Shown here: in pieces, positions 10,564-20,361 of the stretch
Layout of the letters: each line of letters starts with the position of its first letter
Position numbering within the stretch: position 1 is the first letter of the stretch
Assembly: GCA_014529385.2 (NCBI GenBank)
Contig: CM043959.1
Location: 64,001,753 to 64,059,752, forward strand
Direction: 5' to 3'
DNA: 58,000 nucleotides
DNA from: Adiantum capillus-veneris
Taxonomy: Eukaryota > Streptophyta > Polypodiopsida > Polypodiales > Pteridaceae
Position numbers and translations under genes: made by a program
Notes under the pieces: model-generated
Seen by the model: only the letters and a program-made list of their open reading frames with translations
What the model was told of the DNA's origin: nothing
The model's database searches: none

Positions 10564-11595
10564 ATGGCTGACAATAATCAAGAGAGTAGAATGAACATTG
10601 ATAGCTTTGATTTTGCACATGAAGGTGCTAATGATGATGCTCCCATGTTTGTGAATTATCTTGTGACTAGGTTGCAACAAGCTATGGGCAACCCTACCTT
10701 GCAAGCCGAAGTTACTCAACAACTTCGTGCCTATGGAATTTCCCTTCCTCTCCAAGAGGAGAGAGAGCTTAGGAGGCCTCTTGAAGAGACCCCCAAAAGA
10801 AGACTCTCTCCCATTCGAGAGGAGGAATCCAAAGAGAAATAAAGCAATGAAAGTCTAAGTTCTTCTGAAGATGTGGCTCCACGAAGAAGGCGGTCTAGAC
10901 GATCGCCTACTCCTCCCAAGAGGAAAAGAGCAACCCATAGTCCTTCTCCTCATCACTCTCAAAGGCAAGAGAGGAAAAAAAGGAAGAAAAGGGCTAGGAA
11001 GAGGTCACCCTCTTCTCCTTCTTCTTCACCTTCCTTCTCTTCCGATGAAAGTTATGGCTATTCTCCTAGAGAATACAAGAGGGGAGGGCATCGCAAATCA
11101 TTTCCTGCATGGCGAAGGTCACAAAAGCTAAAGAAGTTCAAGGAGGGAGGAAAGAGTATCTCTTTTCTCACCTACGATGGCACCTTTGGTGCTACCGACA
11201 AAGTGTTGGCCTTCATCCAGCAATTTGATGCGGCCTTTGGGGACGAGGGCTTCACAGAGTCCTCCAAGCTACGCCATGTAGCTATGCACTTCCAAAAATC
11301 AGCTCGTCAATGGTGGGCTAGCCTTCGTGGCAATGGAGAAGCCCCAAAGACATGGAAAACTCTACGAGTTTCCATCATGAAGCAATTTCTTCCAAGCGAT
11401 ACTAAAGATAAAGTTCTTACCGAATGGCGCGGCTTGAAGATCCTCTCTCATGAGTCTATCAACAAGTATGTAGATAAGTTTTGGGATTTACATCTCAAAG
11501 CTACTGTCTTTCAAAAGATAGACTTTGCCGAGCAAAGACAACAATTCTATGCGGGATTACCTGAAGAGATGGCCGAATATATCAACTCTCAACGG
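10564..11595 (+). pseudogene. Gag of the inserted Ty3/gypsy-like element, truncated
   Basis: The Met at 10564 follows AAC and opens a frame whose N-terminal 92 residues are acidic. An in-frame TAA (10840-10842) interrupts it, and the frame then continues to about 11595. After a strongly basic Arg/Lys/Ser-rich block (about 10880-11010), the retrotransposon Gag capsid domain is clear: ARQWWASL, then WKTLRVSIMKQFLP, and YAGLPEEMAEYINSQR near the end. The zinc-knuckle region that should follow is missing because the element is cut. The final few residues after NSQR are read from P1 sequence. One nonsense codon plus truncation make it non-functional. Confidence 0.85.
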
Positions 11596-12573
11596 CACAA
11601 TTGATGGTTGTTCTTGCTTAGCCAGAATGGTCTCTGGTCTACGCTCTTGATTGGCTATGAACATCAGAGTGTCCTCATTCAATGAATAGAGTTTTCTCAT
11701 AGGTTCTTGCCCTAGCTTAGGTTGCGATACCTCAGCTCTTTGTAAAGCCCTTGATACAACCCTATTTTTAAATAATGGATGATTTGGTAATGGAATTTTT
11801 TTTTCTATTTGATGTCCAAATAGTATCCCCCTCGTGTAGGTTTGATTATAGTAGTACTCACTCATATCATGATTGGTCCATTTTTGCTCAATGGCACACC
11901 ATTTTATTCGTTGTGCTACTTGTGCTGCTAGCTCATCTAGGTTGGTCATTAATTGAGACATAACCAATTTCCTTGTGTTGGTTTCACTAGATGCTAAAGG
12001 AGCATTATCCCTAGTGATCTTTGTATCACCAATTTCCTCGCCATAGGCTTTACAATTGTCAACTAGGTATAACGCTTCTCTCATGACTTGTTCAAAGGAA
12101 GTGCATCCTTTTAAGTGCAAATATTTCTTGAGAGTTTCATTTTTCAAACCCTCTATGAAGAGAATTGATAATCTTTCATCTTGTGGTAGCTCGCGTTCCG
12201 GACATCTCTCTATATATTGTTTGAAGCATAGCGATGCTTCCTTCACTTTCTCATCTTCTTTTTGATTGAATGCATAGATTTGGGACACTGTGTTATGCTT
12301 GATTCCCCATTTAGAGAACTCCACAAAAAATTCTTGCAACAGTTGTTCAACATTTGAGAAGGCATTTTTGTCCAACGGTTGGAACCAATTCAATGCTATC
12401 CCTTCCAAGGTTAATCCAAATCCCTCATACTCTGTATGAAAATAAAATACTTGTTCACGTCTTAACACTTGTTTGAACAAGGATGCATGTACGTATGGAT
12501 CTCTTAACCCATCATACTTCTTCTTGACACATTTGGCCAATTGATATGGTTTCATTGGTTCTGGTTCAACCAT
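11596..12573 (-). pseudogene. P1 gag, capsid-containing part
   Basis: Retrotransposon Gag domain, with GIALNWFQPLD early, then FFVEFSKWG, KEASLCFKQYIERCP and LFIEGLKNETLKKYL, matching the helical capsid core of gypsy Gag. It begins with a Met near 12573 and is cut at about 11596 by the plus-strand insertion; the last 13 or so residues of the open frame are foreign. No zinc knuckle is present in what remains. The preceding ORF (12597-13412) is in another frame and ends 24 bp upstream, so the two may once have been one protein. Confidence 0.8.
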
Positions 12574-12596
12574 GTATCTTAGCGTGTTGGGGTATC

Positions 12597-13412
12597 TTAC
12601 AAAGACATCCCTGGTTCCTTCTTCTTGTCTTGGAGCACAATCCCCTTTGAGATATGTTTTGGAAATGTTGATGGATTTTTAAGTCTAATTGGTGGTCTCT
12701 TGGTTCCACTCAATGAGGTAGGAGCTACACTCCCGTGAATAGCTATTTTGGATGTTTGAGGTCCATTTGATTCCATAGTTTCAATGTTCGCTTCTTGTAA
12801 ATCAGTCTCAAAAAACCCTGGTATGCTTACACTCGGTTGAAAGTAGTAAGCAGAGATTGGAGTACCCATGTATGTATATATTTCTAGCTCAATTGGGCTG
12901 ATAAGTTTGTACTCTCGTCCATACTTATCTACCATTAGAACTTGCACTCCCTGGTCATCTGTGTATGTGAAGGCATAGAGGTTCTTGTAGTCTGTCAACT
13001 CTTCAATGATGGGATTTAAACATCTATAGAAGTTGTTTTGATCCCCAATAGGTAACCTATAAAGGCCATCATAAGTGTAATCGGTTAGAACTCTCGTGGC
13101 TTCATTGTTTTTTATGAACCTCACGTTGGGTTTGTTGATTAGAGGATGCTTCTCCTCTAAGTCTCCAACAATTTCCACTTCTGATCTTTCAAACTCCCGC
13201 ATTTTAGTTGATTGGTTTGGATTCCAGTGAGCTACATGATCACTTGAAAAATATCCATGAGCCATGCCTTGAGGTTTGGCTTGATATGATTGATAAGCCT
13301 CATGGTCTTGTCTCAACCCTCTTGTTATAGGTGTTGCAGTATTTCTGGTTGTTTGTGTAGGTGGCATAGCTCTGAGTTGAGTGGGAAACCCTAATGATGG
13401 ATGAGTCGTCAT
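12597..13412 (-). CDS. P1 N-terminal Gag-region protein (271 aa)
   Basis: First ORF after the P1 leader. It has a Met start and a Gln/Thr/Pro-rich N-terminus, then a more ordered middle (about residues 80-200, e.g. YDGLYRLPIGDQNNFYRC). I do not recognise a domain. By position it is the N-terminal portion of Gag, followed after a frame change by the capsid ORF at 11596-12573. Whether the break is a mutation or separates two proteins is unclear. Confidence 0.5.
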   Translation of the reverse strand: MTTHPSLGFPTQLRAMPPTQTTRNTATPITRGLRQDHEAYQSYQAKPQGMAHGYFSSDHVAHWNPNQSTKMREFERSEVEIVGDLEEKHPLINKPNVRFIKNNEATRVLTDYTYDGLYRLPIGDQNNFYRCLNPIIEELTDYKNLYAFTYTDDQGVQVLMVDKYGREYKLISPIELEIYTYMGTPISAYYFQPSVSIPGFFETDLQEANIETMESNGPQTSKIAIHGSVAPTSLSGTKRPPIRLKNPSTFPKHISKGIVLQDKKKEPGMSL

Positions 13413-13499
13413 GTTTAAGCCTCAGTCGATACTCTCAAGATGATCCTTGATAAGAACACCTTGGATTAGTGCACAAAATCCCTTTTTGCCCCTGGTTAA

Positions 13500-15560
13500 G
13501 TCTCTAAAAGGTCAAGAATTTATGACTTTTTTGGTCTCTGGAAATTGGTTTTGGGTACCCTAAAAGTTTGGATTTAGGAAACCTAGTAAAATTCAGCTCT
13601 AAAAGTTGGATTTGGTGTATGCTATTGCCCGCAAGCTTTCTTCCTAGCTATACCTGACTCAATTTGGAGTTGTCTATCAAAAGTTAGAGCACTTTTGGTG
13701 AACTGTACTTGAAAAAACACTCAAAACAGTTTTTGGACCAGCACACAGGAACTTTGGCCTGTATCTTGGCTTCCAGAGGGTATTTTTCACTCAAACTTGA
13801 GATTTGGGATGTACCAAGTAGATCTACAAACTTATGAAAGTTTATACCCTCACTATGTAGAGGTACACCGATCGCGATCATTAACCCCATGTCACAGATT
13901 TGGAAGATTTTTGCACAGTAGCTAGCCCTTGATGTTTTGATACCAAGTGTCTTTGTATTTTTGAATTTGGAGATGTTTTGACCAATGAAAACCCAAATCC
14001 CAGGTGGTTTTACGGTGATTGGCCTGATTGTGTAACTGGGACTTTTTTGACCACTTTCTTTTTCTTTTTTGACCTTGCTCCTTTTGGAAAATATGTTGCA
14101 CTAGATGTCAGCTACCTACTCATAAATTTTCAGTCCAAAATGTCACTGGGTACACCAATCGTGATCGTAGTTCCAGCTCCTTTTTGTATGAAATTTTAGG
14201 AGTTGATAGACATGGGTATGATTAGTCTATTCCCAAACCCATTTTGCATTTGGATCACAAAAACTTGAAATTTCTCAAAATTTTGGTCCGAAGGATCAGT
14301 GATCAGTGTTTGCCCTATTTGACAACTGTCTTTTGGGTTTTTGACCTTGGTTCTTTTGAGAAAGTTGTTTGTCTAGTTATCAGCTACCTACTGACCAAGT
14401 CTCAACTCAAAATGTCAATATGGTACACCGATCGCGATCGTAGTTTTGAGCCCAAATTGGATGAAACTTGTGGATATGGTAGACAATGATGTGTACAGTC
14501 TACTCCCCAAATTTTTTTGAATTTGGACAAGAAAAAGTCATGTTTTCACCAGATCTTGGTCTGCTGCAGTGGTTTCCTGAGTGTCTGCTATTTTTGGCTA
14601 TTTTGGTGATTTTTTTTGAATGTTTTTTGAATTTTGAAAACTCCTGGTATCTTATATAACCTAGGTGTATGTGTGGGTAAAGTCTGGTCAAAATCTGGCA
14701 CTGAGGTACACCGATCGCGATCGTACTTTGGAGCCCAAATTGGATGAAACTTCACCAGCTTTTTCACTAGGCTATTTTAAGACTACCTGCCAAATCTTTT
14801 TGAATTTGGACTCAAAAAAGTCAAGAATTTACAGTTTCTTGGTCTGAAGTGCTTGATTTCCTGAATCTGTCAATTTGACTTGATTTTGGTGTTTGTTTTG
14901 GGATTTGAAAGCTATCTGGGGTTGTCCTGTGTACATGCTATCCCTTTGTATTGTTTCTTCCCAGTCTTGATGTGTTTTGGTCTTCTGAAAGTCAATTTCT
15001 ATGCCAGTTTAGCAGTTTTTGACTCGGATCTATATTCAGATGATTTTACAGGTATTTTGAGGTTTCTGGCTCTAGGTCCTTTAGACTTTTATGTTTGTAT
15101 ACACCTGAGGATCCCACAGATGAAATCTGGTCAAAATCTGGCACTTAAGTACACCGATCGCGATCGTAGTTCTGAGCCCAAATTAGACCAAATTTGGCAT
15201 GCTTGTAGACACTGATGTTTTAAGGATATCCCCCAAGTCTTTTTGCATTTGGATCACCAAAAGTCAAGATTTTACAGTTTCTGGGTCTGTCAGGCTAGTT
15301 TTACCCAAGTGGCGTGATTTCCTTGATTTTTGATGTTTTTGGGTGTGGTTGCTTTAGACAAGATTGTTTAGAATCTTATCAGGAAGGCACATGTCAAATC
15401 TTGTACAATTCTAACACTGAGGTACACTGATCGCGATCGTAGTACGTGGGTCAAATCTGATGAAATTTTACAGGCTCTATCTGACAAGTATTTCCCAGTG
15501 TTTGGTGCTACCACTTTGTGATTTGAATCAATTTCAGCTTTGTTTGGTGAGATTTTCTAA
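13500..15560 (-). repeat. P1 leader: about six degenerate repeats of about 280 bp with a GATCGCGATC palindrome
   Basis: The P1 5' untranslated region is made of diverged tandem units. Each has a GGTACACC(G)ATCGCGATCGTAG core, then GAGCCCAAATTGGATGAAA or a variant, then AAAAGTCAAGA and a GGTCTG-like block. Cores are at 13870-13879, 14158-14168 (degenerate), 14430-14439, 14713-14722, 15156-15165 and 15429-15438. Spacings are about 270-290 bp, except one gap of about 440 bp. No supported ORF. Confidence 0.9.
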
Positions 15561-15957
15561 TTTCAGAGTCTTATGGCCCTTTTGCCAAAGTTATGGTTTT
15601 CTGGTTTCTGGACTCTAACTTTTGCCCCAAATATGACTGGAATGTGATATACTTATCCTACTCCTAGGTACAGAAATGAAAGAACATAAGAAAATGAATC
15701 AAACAAAACAAACAGGATAAAAAACGGATGATGGATCACAAAGAAATTTGAAGAGTAAAAATGCTTAAAGCAACCTCACTCACAACTCCCTATATCTCTC
15801 AAGAGTAGATCTAGCCAGTCCACCGACCCTAGACTCCACTAAGCACTAAACCCCTGTCTAGATGCTTCACTGAAATGTAAATGGAATGGAAATTATCTTT
15901 TGGAACAATAAGAAAACTCTGAATACGCACTCGGTCACTCATCACCTAAGATTCATT

Positions 15958-15974
15958 CCCCGGTAGCGGCGCCA
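15958..15974 (-). promoter_or_regulatory. P1 primer binding site, Asp-tRNA-like
   Basis: Minus strand TGGCGCCGCTACCGGGG, one base inside the LTR. It matches the 3' end of plant Asp-tRNA, as I know it, at about 15 of 17 positions. Asp-tRNA sites of this form are common in plant Ty3/gypsy elements. Together with the polypurine tract at the other end, it fixes P1 on the minus strand. Confidence 0.85.
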
Positions 15975-15975
15975 A

Positions 15976-16913
15976 TGTTTGTGGGTCGCCGCGACGGACG
16001 TCCATAGCATAGCTCTCAAGCATCAACATAAAATTATCGATACAGGGGAAGTGACTCCGATGCGGCATGGAAACTCACTAGGGTGTCAATCCTAATGAAG
16101 TGAACTTGAAGAGATGCAACTACTAACTCTACAATCAAATCAAACGCACTAAAGCCAAATAATCTGCCTATGTCCTTCTACATAGCTCTACAGTCATCAC
16201 GCTCGTTCACCATGCAAATCATATCGGAATCGCACGAAACTTGAAGGGAAGCTACAGGGGACTATCAGGAACATATCCTATCAGTGTCACAGCATTCTGG
16301 AGAGGTACAAAGATCGCGATCGTTCGTTCCAAAGTACGCAAAAGCAGTAAACGAAAGATCCTAAAGGGTCGTTTTTATGTCCCTAAAGCCTCTCCTAGGG
16401 TCAAAACAACATAAAATACGCATATAAACACTCAAAACAGCAATTCAAGGCCTAAACGGATGTGTTTGAAACCTTCACCGAATCTTGAATGCTTACACTT
16501 GAATGAAAGGACAGAGTAAGAGGAACACAATGCAAGAAACAAAACTGAATTTGGATTACCGTATCCCCAGAAGCGATGATTACAAGTTGGAGCAAAGAGG
16601 TGGCTCTCTGTACGTAACGCAGTAGTCCCTTATCTTCAAAAGATAATTGTCCCTTTCTCACTAACCTTAGTGTATTATATACCTAAGGATTTCTAGAGTG
16701 GCCGGCGGCCAACTTCACATGGACCTTTACATACATCATTGGAAAAATTACATTTTTGACTTAGACTTGACATAGACAATTGACATTAGGCTTTTACAGG
16801 GTTTGATGTATTAAACATCGGAAAATAATGTGACCACATCAAAACTTTGGCCGACTGACCCAACGGACGCCTTGGCTAGGTGGGCACTTGTATGTTGTTA
16901 TCACCTCCAAACA
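15976..16913 (-). repeat. P1 5' LTR (938 bp)
   Basis: Same length as the LTR at 3139-4076 and the same TGTTTG/CAAACA termini, with about 40-50 substitutions by eye and no net length change. GATCGCGATC occurs at 16312-16321. Confidence 0.95.
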
Positions 16914-16918
16914 AAGCT
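16914..16918. other. Target-site duplication AAGCT (right of P1)
   Basis: Identical to 3134-3138; a five-base duplication is the usual length for LTR integrases. Confidence 0.95.
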
Positions 16919-18266
16919 ACCAAAGACAGAAACTCAGGTCCAATAAGGAGAGAGGCTGCCAAGAGGAGCCTTGCAGTTGGGCAAATCCACACAACCTAGG
17001 CCAAGAAGTTGACTCAAGGGCTCTAAATGCTCACCCAAAGGTTTGTAAGGTACCTTTGAAAGAGAGATAATATCTGTATCAAGGTATAGTATATATGTCT
17101 TGAAGTAGCGACTACACCGTAGTTATTTTTAGAAACTTACCAAAGATAAGAGAACCCTGGGATGTTCCAATTTGCAAATTACATCCAAAGCTAGATGCCC
17201 AGCTCATCTTCTCAACTTAAAGAATCATAACTGTTTAACTCAAATGCAACATCTAATAACGCACCAAGTGCCAAAGGATTCTTTCATAAGAGACATGTCC
17301 AAAAGAAGTGCCTGACACGCCAAGAGTCACGGGTCTATGATACAAAGAACCTATGAAGAAGGTGGATAAGGAAATCCTAAAGAGAGAGACAGCAGTCAAG
17401 GAAGAGGGAGTAAAAACTATTGAGGGAGCAGTAGTGGTGGAAGCCACACCAAGACACATCCACATAAGTACATGTAGCCAAACAATCCCCTGCATCTTTC
17501 TAAGGGCAATAGAGCCACGGGGAGGGAAGACCTGCAATATCGAGGGAAATCTGTCCATTATGTTGAAGCCTAAGTCTTTAACTCCGTCTCTATGTCAAAG
17601 AAGAAGAAGAAGCAAAGCTGAAATGTGATCTAAAAACACGTTGTAAAACCGCCACACTGGTGCCGATATAGGGTAGAGACCTATAAAGCAAGAAGTGAAT
17701 TCAAGGTACCAGTGACGAAGCTAAAGGTAAGTTGTTGTCCATGCCAAAGAACGTAGAAAATGGGGCTAAAAACTCTACTGAAAAAGAGAATTCAGAATTC
17801 CACTAAGTGTTGGAAGACACCGGATGCCAAAGGTTTGGGGGAGAGGATGGGATGGGCACCAAGAACCGGTTGAAAATCAGGAACAACAGTCCCAAATCTG
17901 AATGTGGAAGGTCAAGAGTCAGTACAATAGCAATAGAGAGCCTCAAGATGACTAGGAGGGAAGACTCATGGAGATGAAGACGATCCAAGGGGAAGCTATG
18001 TACCAAGAGAAAACTCTAGTGTAGTGGCCACTTTCTTGCAAAAATATGCAGGAGTAGAGGAAAAAACACAAGCAGAGGAAGAGGGTGGGGGAGAGACACT
18101 AGCGTGAAGAGGTAATGGAGATGGAGAGGGGATGTGTAGAAGATGATTTAATCCACAAAATGCTGCTATCTAGGGAAAACATAGGTGGAGGAAATAGAGT
18201 TCTTTGCGATGAAAATACTCCAAATGTAGCTCCAAGCTATGGCGATGGTTGATCTTGCACCCTTGT
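16919..18266. other. Unassigned interval, possibly decayed copia interior (minus)
   Basis: It lies downstream, on the minus strand, of the primer site at 18267 and would therefore be the interior of a minus-strand copia element. No Gag, protease, integrase or RT motif could be recognised in the broken frames (for example 17253-17558 and 17803-18006). Confidence 0.35.
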
Positions 18267-18278
18267 GCTCTGATACCA
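18267..18278 (-). promoter_or_regulatory. Primer binding site, initiator Met-tRNA type
   Basis: Minus strand TGGTATCAGAGC, directly next to ...CTCTAACA, a typical copia LTR end. It marks the start of a minus-strand element reading leftwards. Confidence 0.85.
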
Positions 18279-18577
18279 TGTTAGAGTGTGCAGTGAAAGG
18301 AGAGAGGAAAGGGACAATGGCACATGAGAGAGACAAGAGAAGAGTGGAGACAGATGGTGAAAGACTAACAAGCCCAATAACTCCAGATGGCGATCTTTGT
18401 GTGATGATACAATGATGTGACAAGACAATGAAAAGAGGGCGCCCCCCCTCCTATATATAGGAGAATAGAGGCAAGTCGGGCCATGCGCCTCGAGTATGGC
18501 TCCAAGACCTAAAATAATGACCCTCCAATATAAATGGGTGAAAGTGACCAAAGCAGGTCTAAAGTGGGAAATGTGTT
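18279..18577 (-). repeat. Probable 5' LTR of a minus-strand copia element (about 300 bp)
   Basis: It begins on the plus strand TGTTAGAGTGTGC next to the primer site and contains a palindromic TATA-like CTATATATAG at 18451-18460. The outer end is guessed at GTTGAACA (18577). No second copy is in the window, so the length is uncertain. Confidence 0.5.
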
Positions 18578-18589
18578 GAACAACCCTAA

Positions 18590-19132
18590 GTGTGCAATGC
18601 TCACAAAAAAGCAGCTTGGTTGATGCAAGGGGACGTGCAAGCTCTATGCTCCAAAATTCAGTATGTTTATTCTCCACGGATGCTGGAGCAAGTCAAAGAT
18701 TTGGCAGAGATGAGATTGCAGCGCAAAGTTTGTCAGCTCAATATTGGAATGAATATCGAACAAGGCAAAGAAGTCCTTTGGATAAGCTGCCAGAGGGCGA
18801 CCTCCACGAAGAACATTTTGTGGCCCAATGAGAATGAGGACAATGCACTTTTCTCATATGATTGTGATAGGACCGAGGAATATGATAACTGTAAAACACC
18901 CATCCGCGCATTTCAGGGCAATGCCAATGCTTCTGGAGGCAGAGATAAGTCCTTTGTGGATTGCACTTCTCTTATTGATCCTAGAGTAGCTAATCTTCTT
19001 CGAATCAGGTTTCCTCATTTCTTGTCTTTAAGTGCCTTGAGGCATGGGGACCTTGCAGGTGCAGAGCATGTTTACATTGACTACGAGTACGTTAATTATT
19101 TTGTACTAGGAAAAGTAGGATTTTCATACTAG
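18590..19132 (+). CDS. Unrecognised ORF, 180 aa, doubtful
   Basis: An open frame starting at a GTG with no good Met near the front. The C-terminal half (about residues 85-170) looks protein-like, with mixed hydrophobic and charged residues and few low-complexity runs. I do not recognise a family. It could be an exon or pseudogene fragment, or chance. A shorter overlapping frame exists at 18592-18831. It ends where a 23-bp tandem duplication starts. Confidence 0.25.
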   Translation: MCNAHKKAAWLMQGDVQALCSKIQYVYSPRMLEQVKDLAEMRLQRKVCQLNIGMNIEQGKEVLWISCQRATSTKNILWPNENEDNALFSYDCDRTEEYDNCKTPIRAFQGNANASGGRDKSFVDCTSLIDPRVANLLRIRFPHFLSLSALRHGDLAGAEHVYIDYEYVNYFVLGKVGFSY

Positions 19133-19149
19133 GAAAAGTAGGATTTTCA
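19104..19149. repeat. 23-bp direct tandem duplication
   Basis: TACTAGGAAAAGTAGGATTT plus TCA occurs twice in a row without change. Confidence 0.95.
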
Positions 19150-19487
19150 TACCTTCATTTTGGAAATTTGGATTGATGACTTTGGAAATATTATGCTTGT
19201 TCAGGAATCAATTCTCAGGTGGCAATCCTGTGTCTTGCCAAGCAGGATCTACGACTCTTAAATAGTAGACTGGGAAAACTCTAGACATGTTAACCCTCAT
19301 GGCTCATGGACACCGTATCACCTACGATGGACGTTGTATTATTTACTTGGTAGAGTCAGGTACCGGGCTTGTCAGTCCAATAGGAAAAGGGTAAGAGTGA
19401 TCGCCGATGAGAGGTGCACTCTAACTGGAACATTCAAGGGATTAGTTGGCTAAGCATGGGCGCCCAAGTGTGAATTGGGTGAGCTCA

Positions 19488-19494
19488 TATAAAA
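19488..19494 (+). promoter_or_regulatory. Candidate TATA box (TATAAAA)
   Basis: GCTCATATAAAAGTCAAC lies about 100 bp before the GT/GA microsatellite and about 870 bp before the first Gag-region ORF of element E. The layout (U3-like sequence, TATA, pyrimidine-rich stretch, leader) would suit E's 5' LTR. No second LTR copy was found to confirm it. Confidence 0.4.
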
Positions 19495-19584
19495 GTCAAC
19501 TAAACCTAAAATTCACTCATTCTCTCATTTGCGCAATTGAAGAGTGCTCTTGCTCCATCTCCATCTTCTTCTTCTTCATCTCCT

Positions 19585-19701
<117 letters not shown>

Positions 19702-20361
19702 GCGATCGAGAATTGCGGCGGCACGACGGCGGCGAGGCGGTTGAGCACGGCGTAGTGGAGTCTCCCTCTTCTTCGCGGCGAGGAATCTTCCACGAAGCAA
19801 GCATAGAGCGGTGAGTGACACACCATCGTCATCTTTGAGCTTACTAGTTTAGGATTGTTGTGTGCTTGGAGCCATTTCTGGCTCGCACACGGTGTATCGT
19901 CAAGTTCTTTGCATTGACACGTGTGTTAGTGTGTAACAGTAGGTGTATTAGTTAGAAGTAGGTAGATAGAGTGTGTGTGTGCTCTCGCGCAGGCCGCGAC
20001 GACCTTTTTTTTTTAAAAAAAAAAAATAAAAAATTTTAAAGGTAGGACCATGATCGGGAATATCTCCTAGACCTAAGCCCAGACCCAAGCCCAAGCTCAC
20101 GCTCAGGTCTAGGCCTCAGTCACCTTTTAAAATTACGAATTTTAGCTTCACACGTAGCTAAAAATTGATTTTTTGAGGACCAACAGAACTTCAGATGCTC
20201 GAAAATTGTGCTATAAAGCACACAGCGACCCTCTAAGTGATACGCTCGTTTCGAGCTATCACACACTTTAATAAAAAAATCAAACATTAAAAACGTAAAA
20301 AACACGAGTGAAAACGGACGCTTAAAAAAAGTAAGCGGTTAACCTTTGAGGTTATTCGCCG
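19702..20361. other. Leader-like interval upstream of element E gag
   Basis: No supported gene. Contains an AT-only stretch (20006-20038) and a 9-bp inverted repeat, CCTAGACCT (20066-20074) with AGGTCTAGG (20105-20113), that could form a hairpin. If E's LTR starts further left, its end and primer site should be here, but I found no clear one. Confidence 0.4.

Larger units (their letters stand above)
8585..11595 (+). mobile_element. Partial LTR retrotransposon inserted in P1 (LTR-primer site-gag)
   Basis: Plus-strand block inside minus-strand P1. It starts at a probable LTR (TGTGGGAG), has an initiator-Met-type primer site at 10150 and a gag gene from 10564, and stops in the middle of gag at about 11595, where P1's gag resumes on the other strand. 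Protease, RT, integrase and 3' LTR are missing, so a deletion or template switch removed the 3' part. No clean target duplication is visible. The right boundary is uncertain by about 10-15 bp. Confidence 0.75.
3139..16913 (-). mobile_element. P1: complete Gag-protease LTR retrotransposon without visible RT or integrase
   Basis: Two 938-bp LTRs flank the unit, with identical AAGCT target duplications outside. On the minus strand the order is 5' LTR (15976-16913), Asp-tRNA-like primer site, a long repeat-bearing leader, gag, protease joined to a W-P-K-repeat protein, polypurine tract and 3' LTR (3139-4076). I looked for RT (YxDD, LPQG-type), RNase H and integrase (HHCC, DDE) motifs in both strands of the interior and found none. 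A 3-kb plus-strand fragment of another element interrupts it. The two LTRs differ at about 40-50 positions by eye, roughly 5%, so the insertion is not recent. The element is best read as non-autonomous; a deletion of Pol from a larger relative is the main alternative. Confidence 0.92.

Noticed and set aside
13500-15560. CRISPR array
   Set aside because: Repeat units are about 280 bp and degenerate, the only perfect part is a 10-12 bp palindrome, and the sequence is a plant retroelement leader.
17253-17558. Copia integrase fragment
   Set aside because: Position would fit, but no HHCC, DDE or GAG-pre-integrase motif can be read in any frame.
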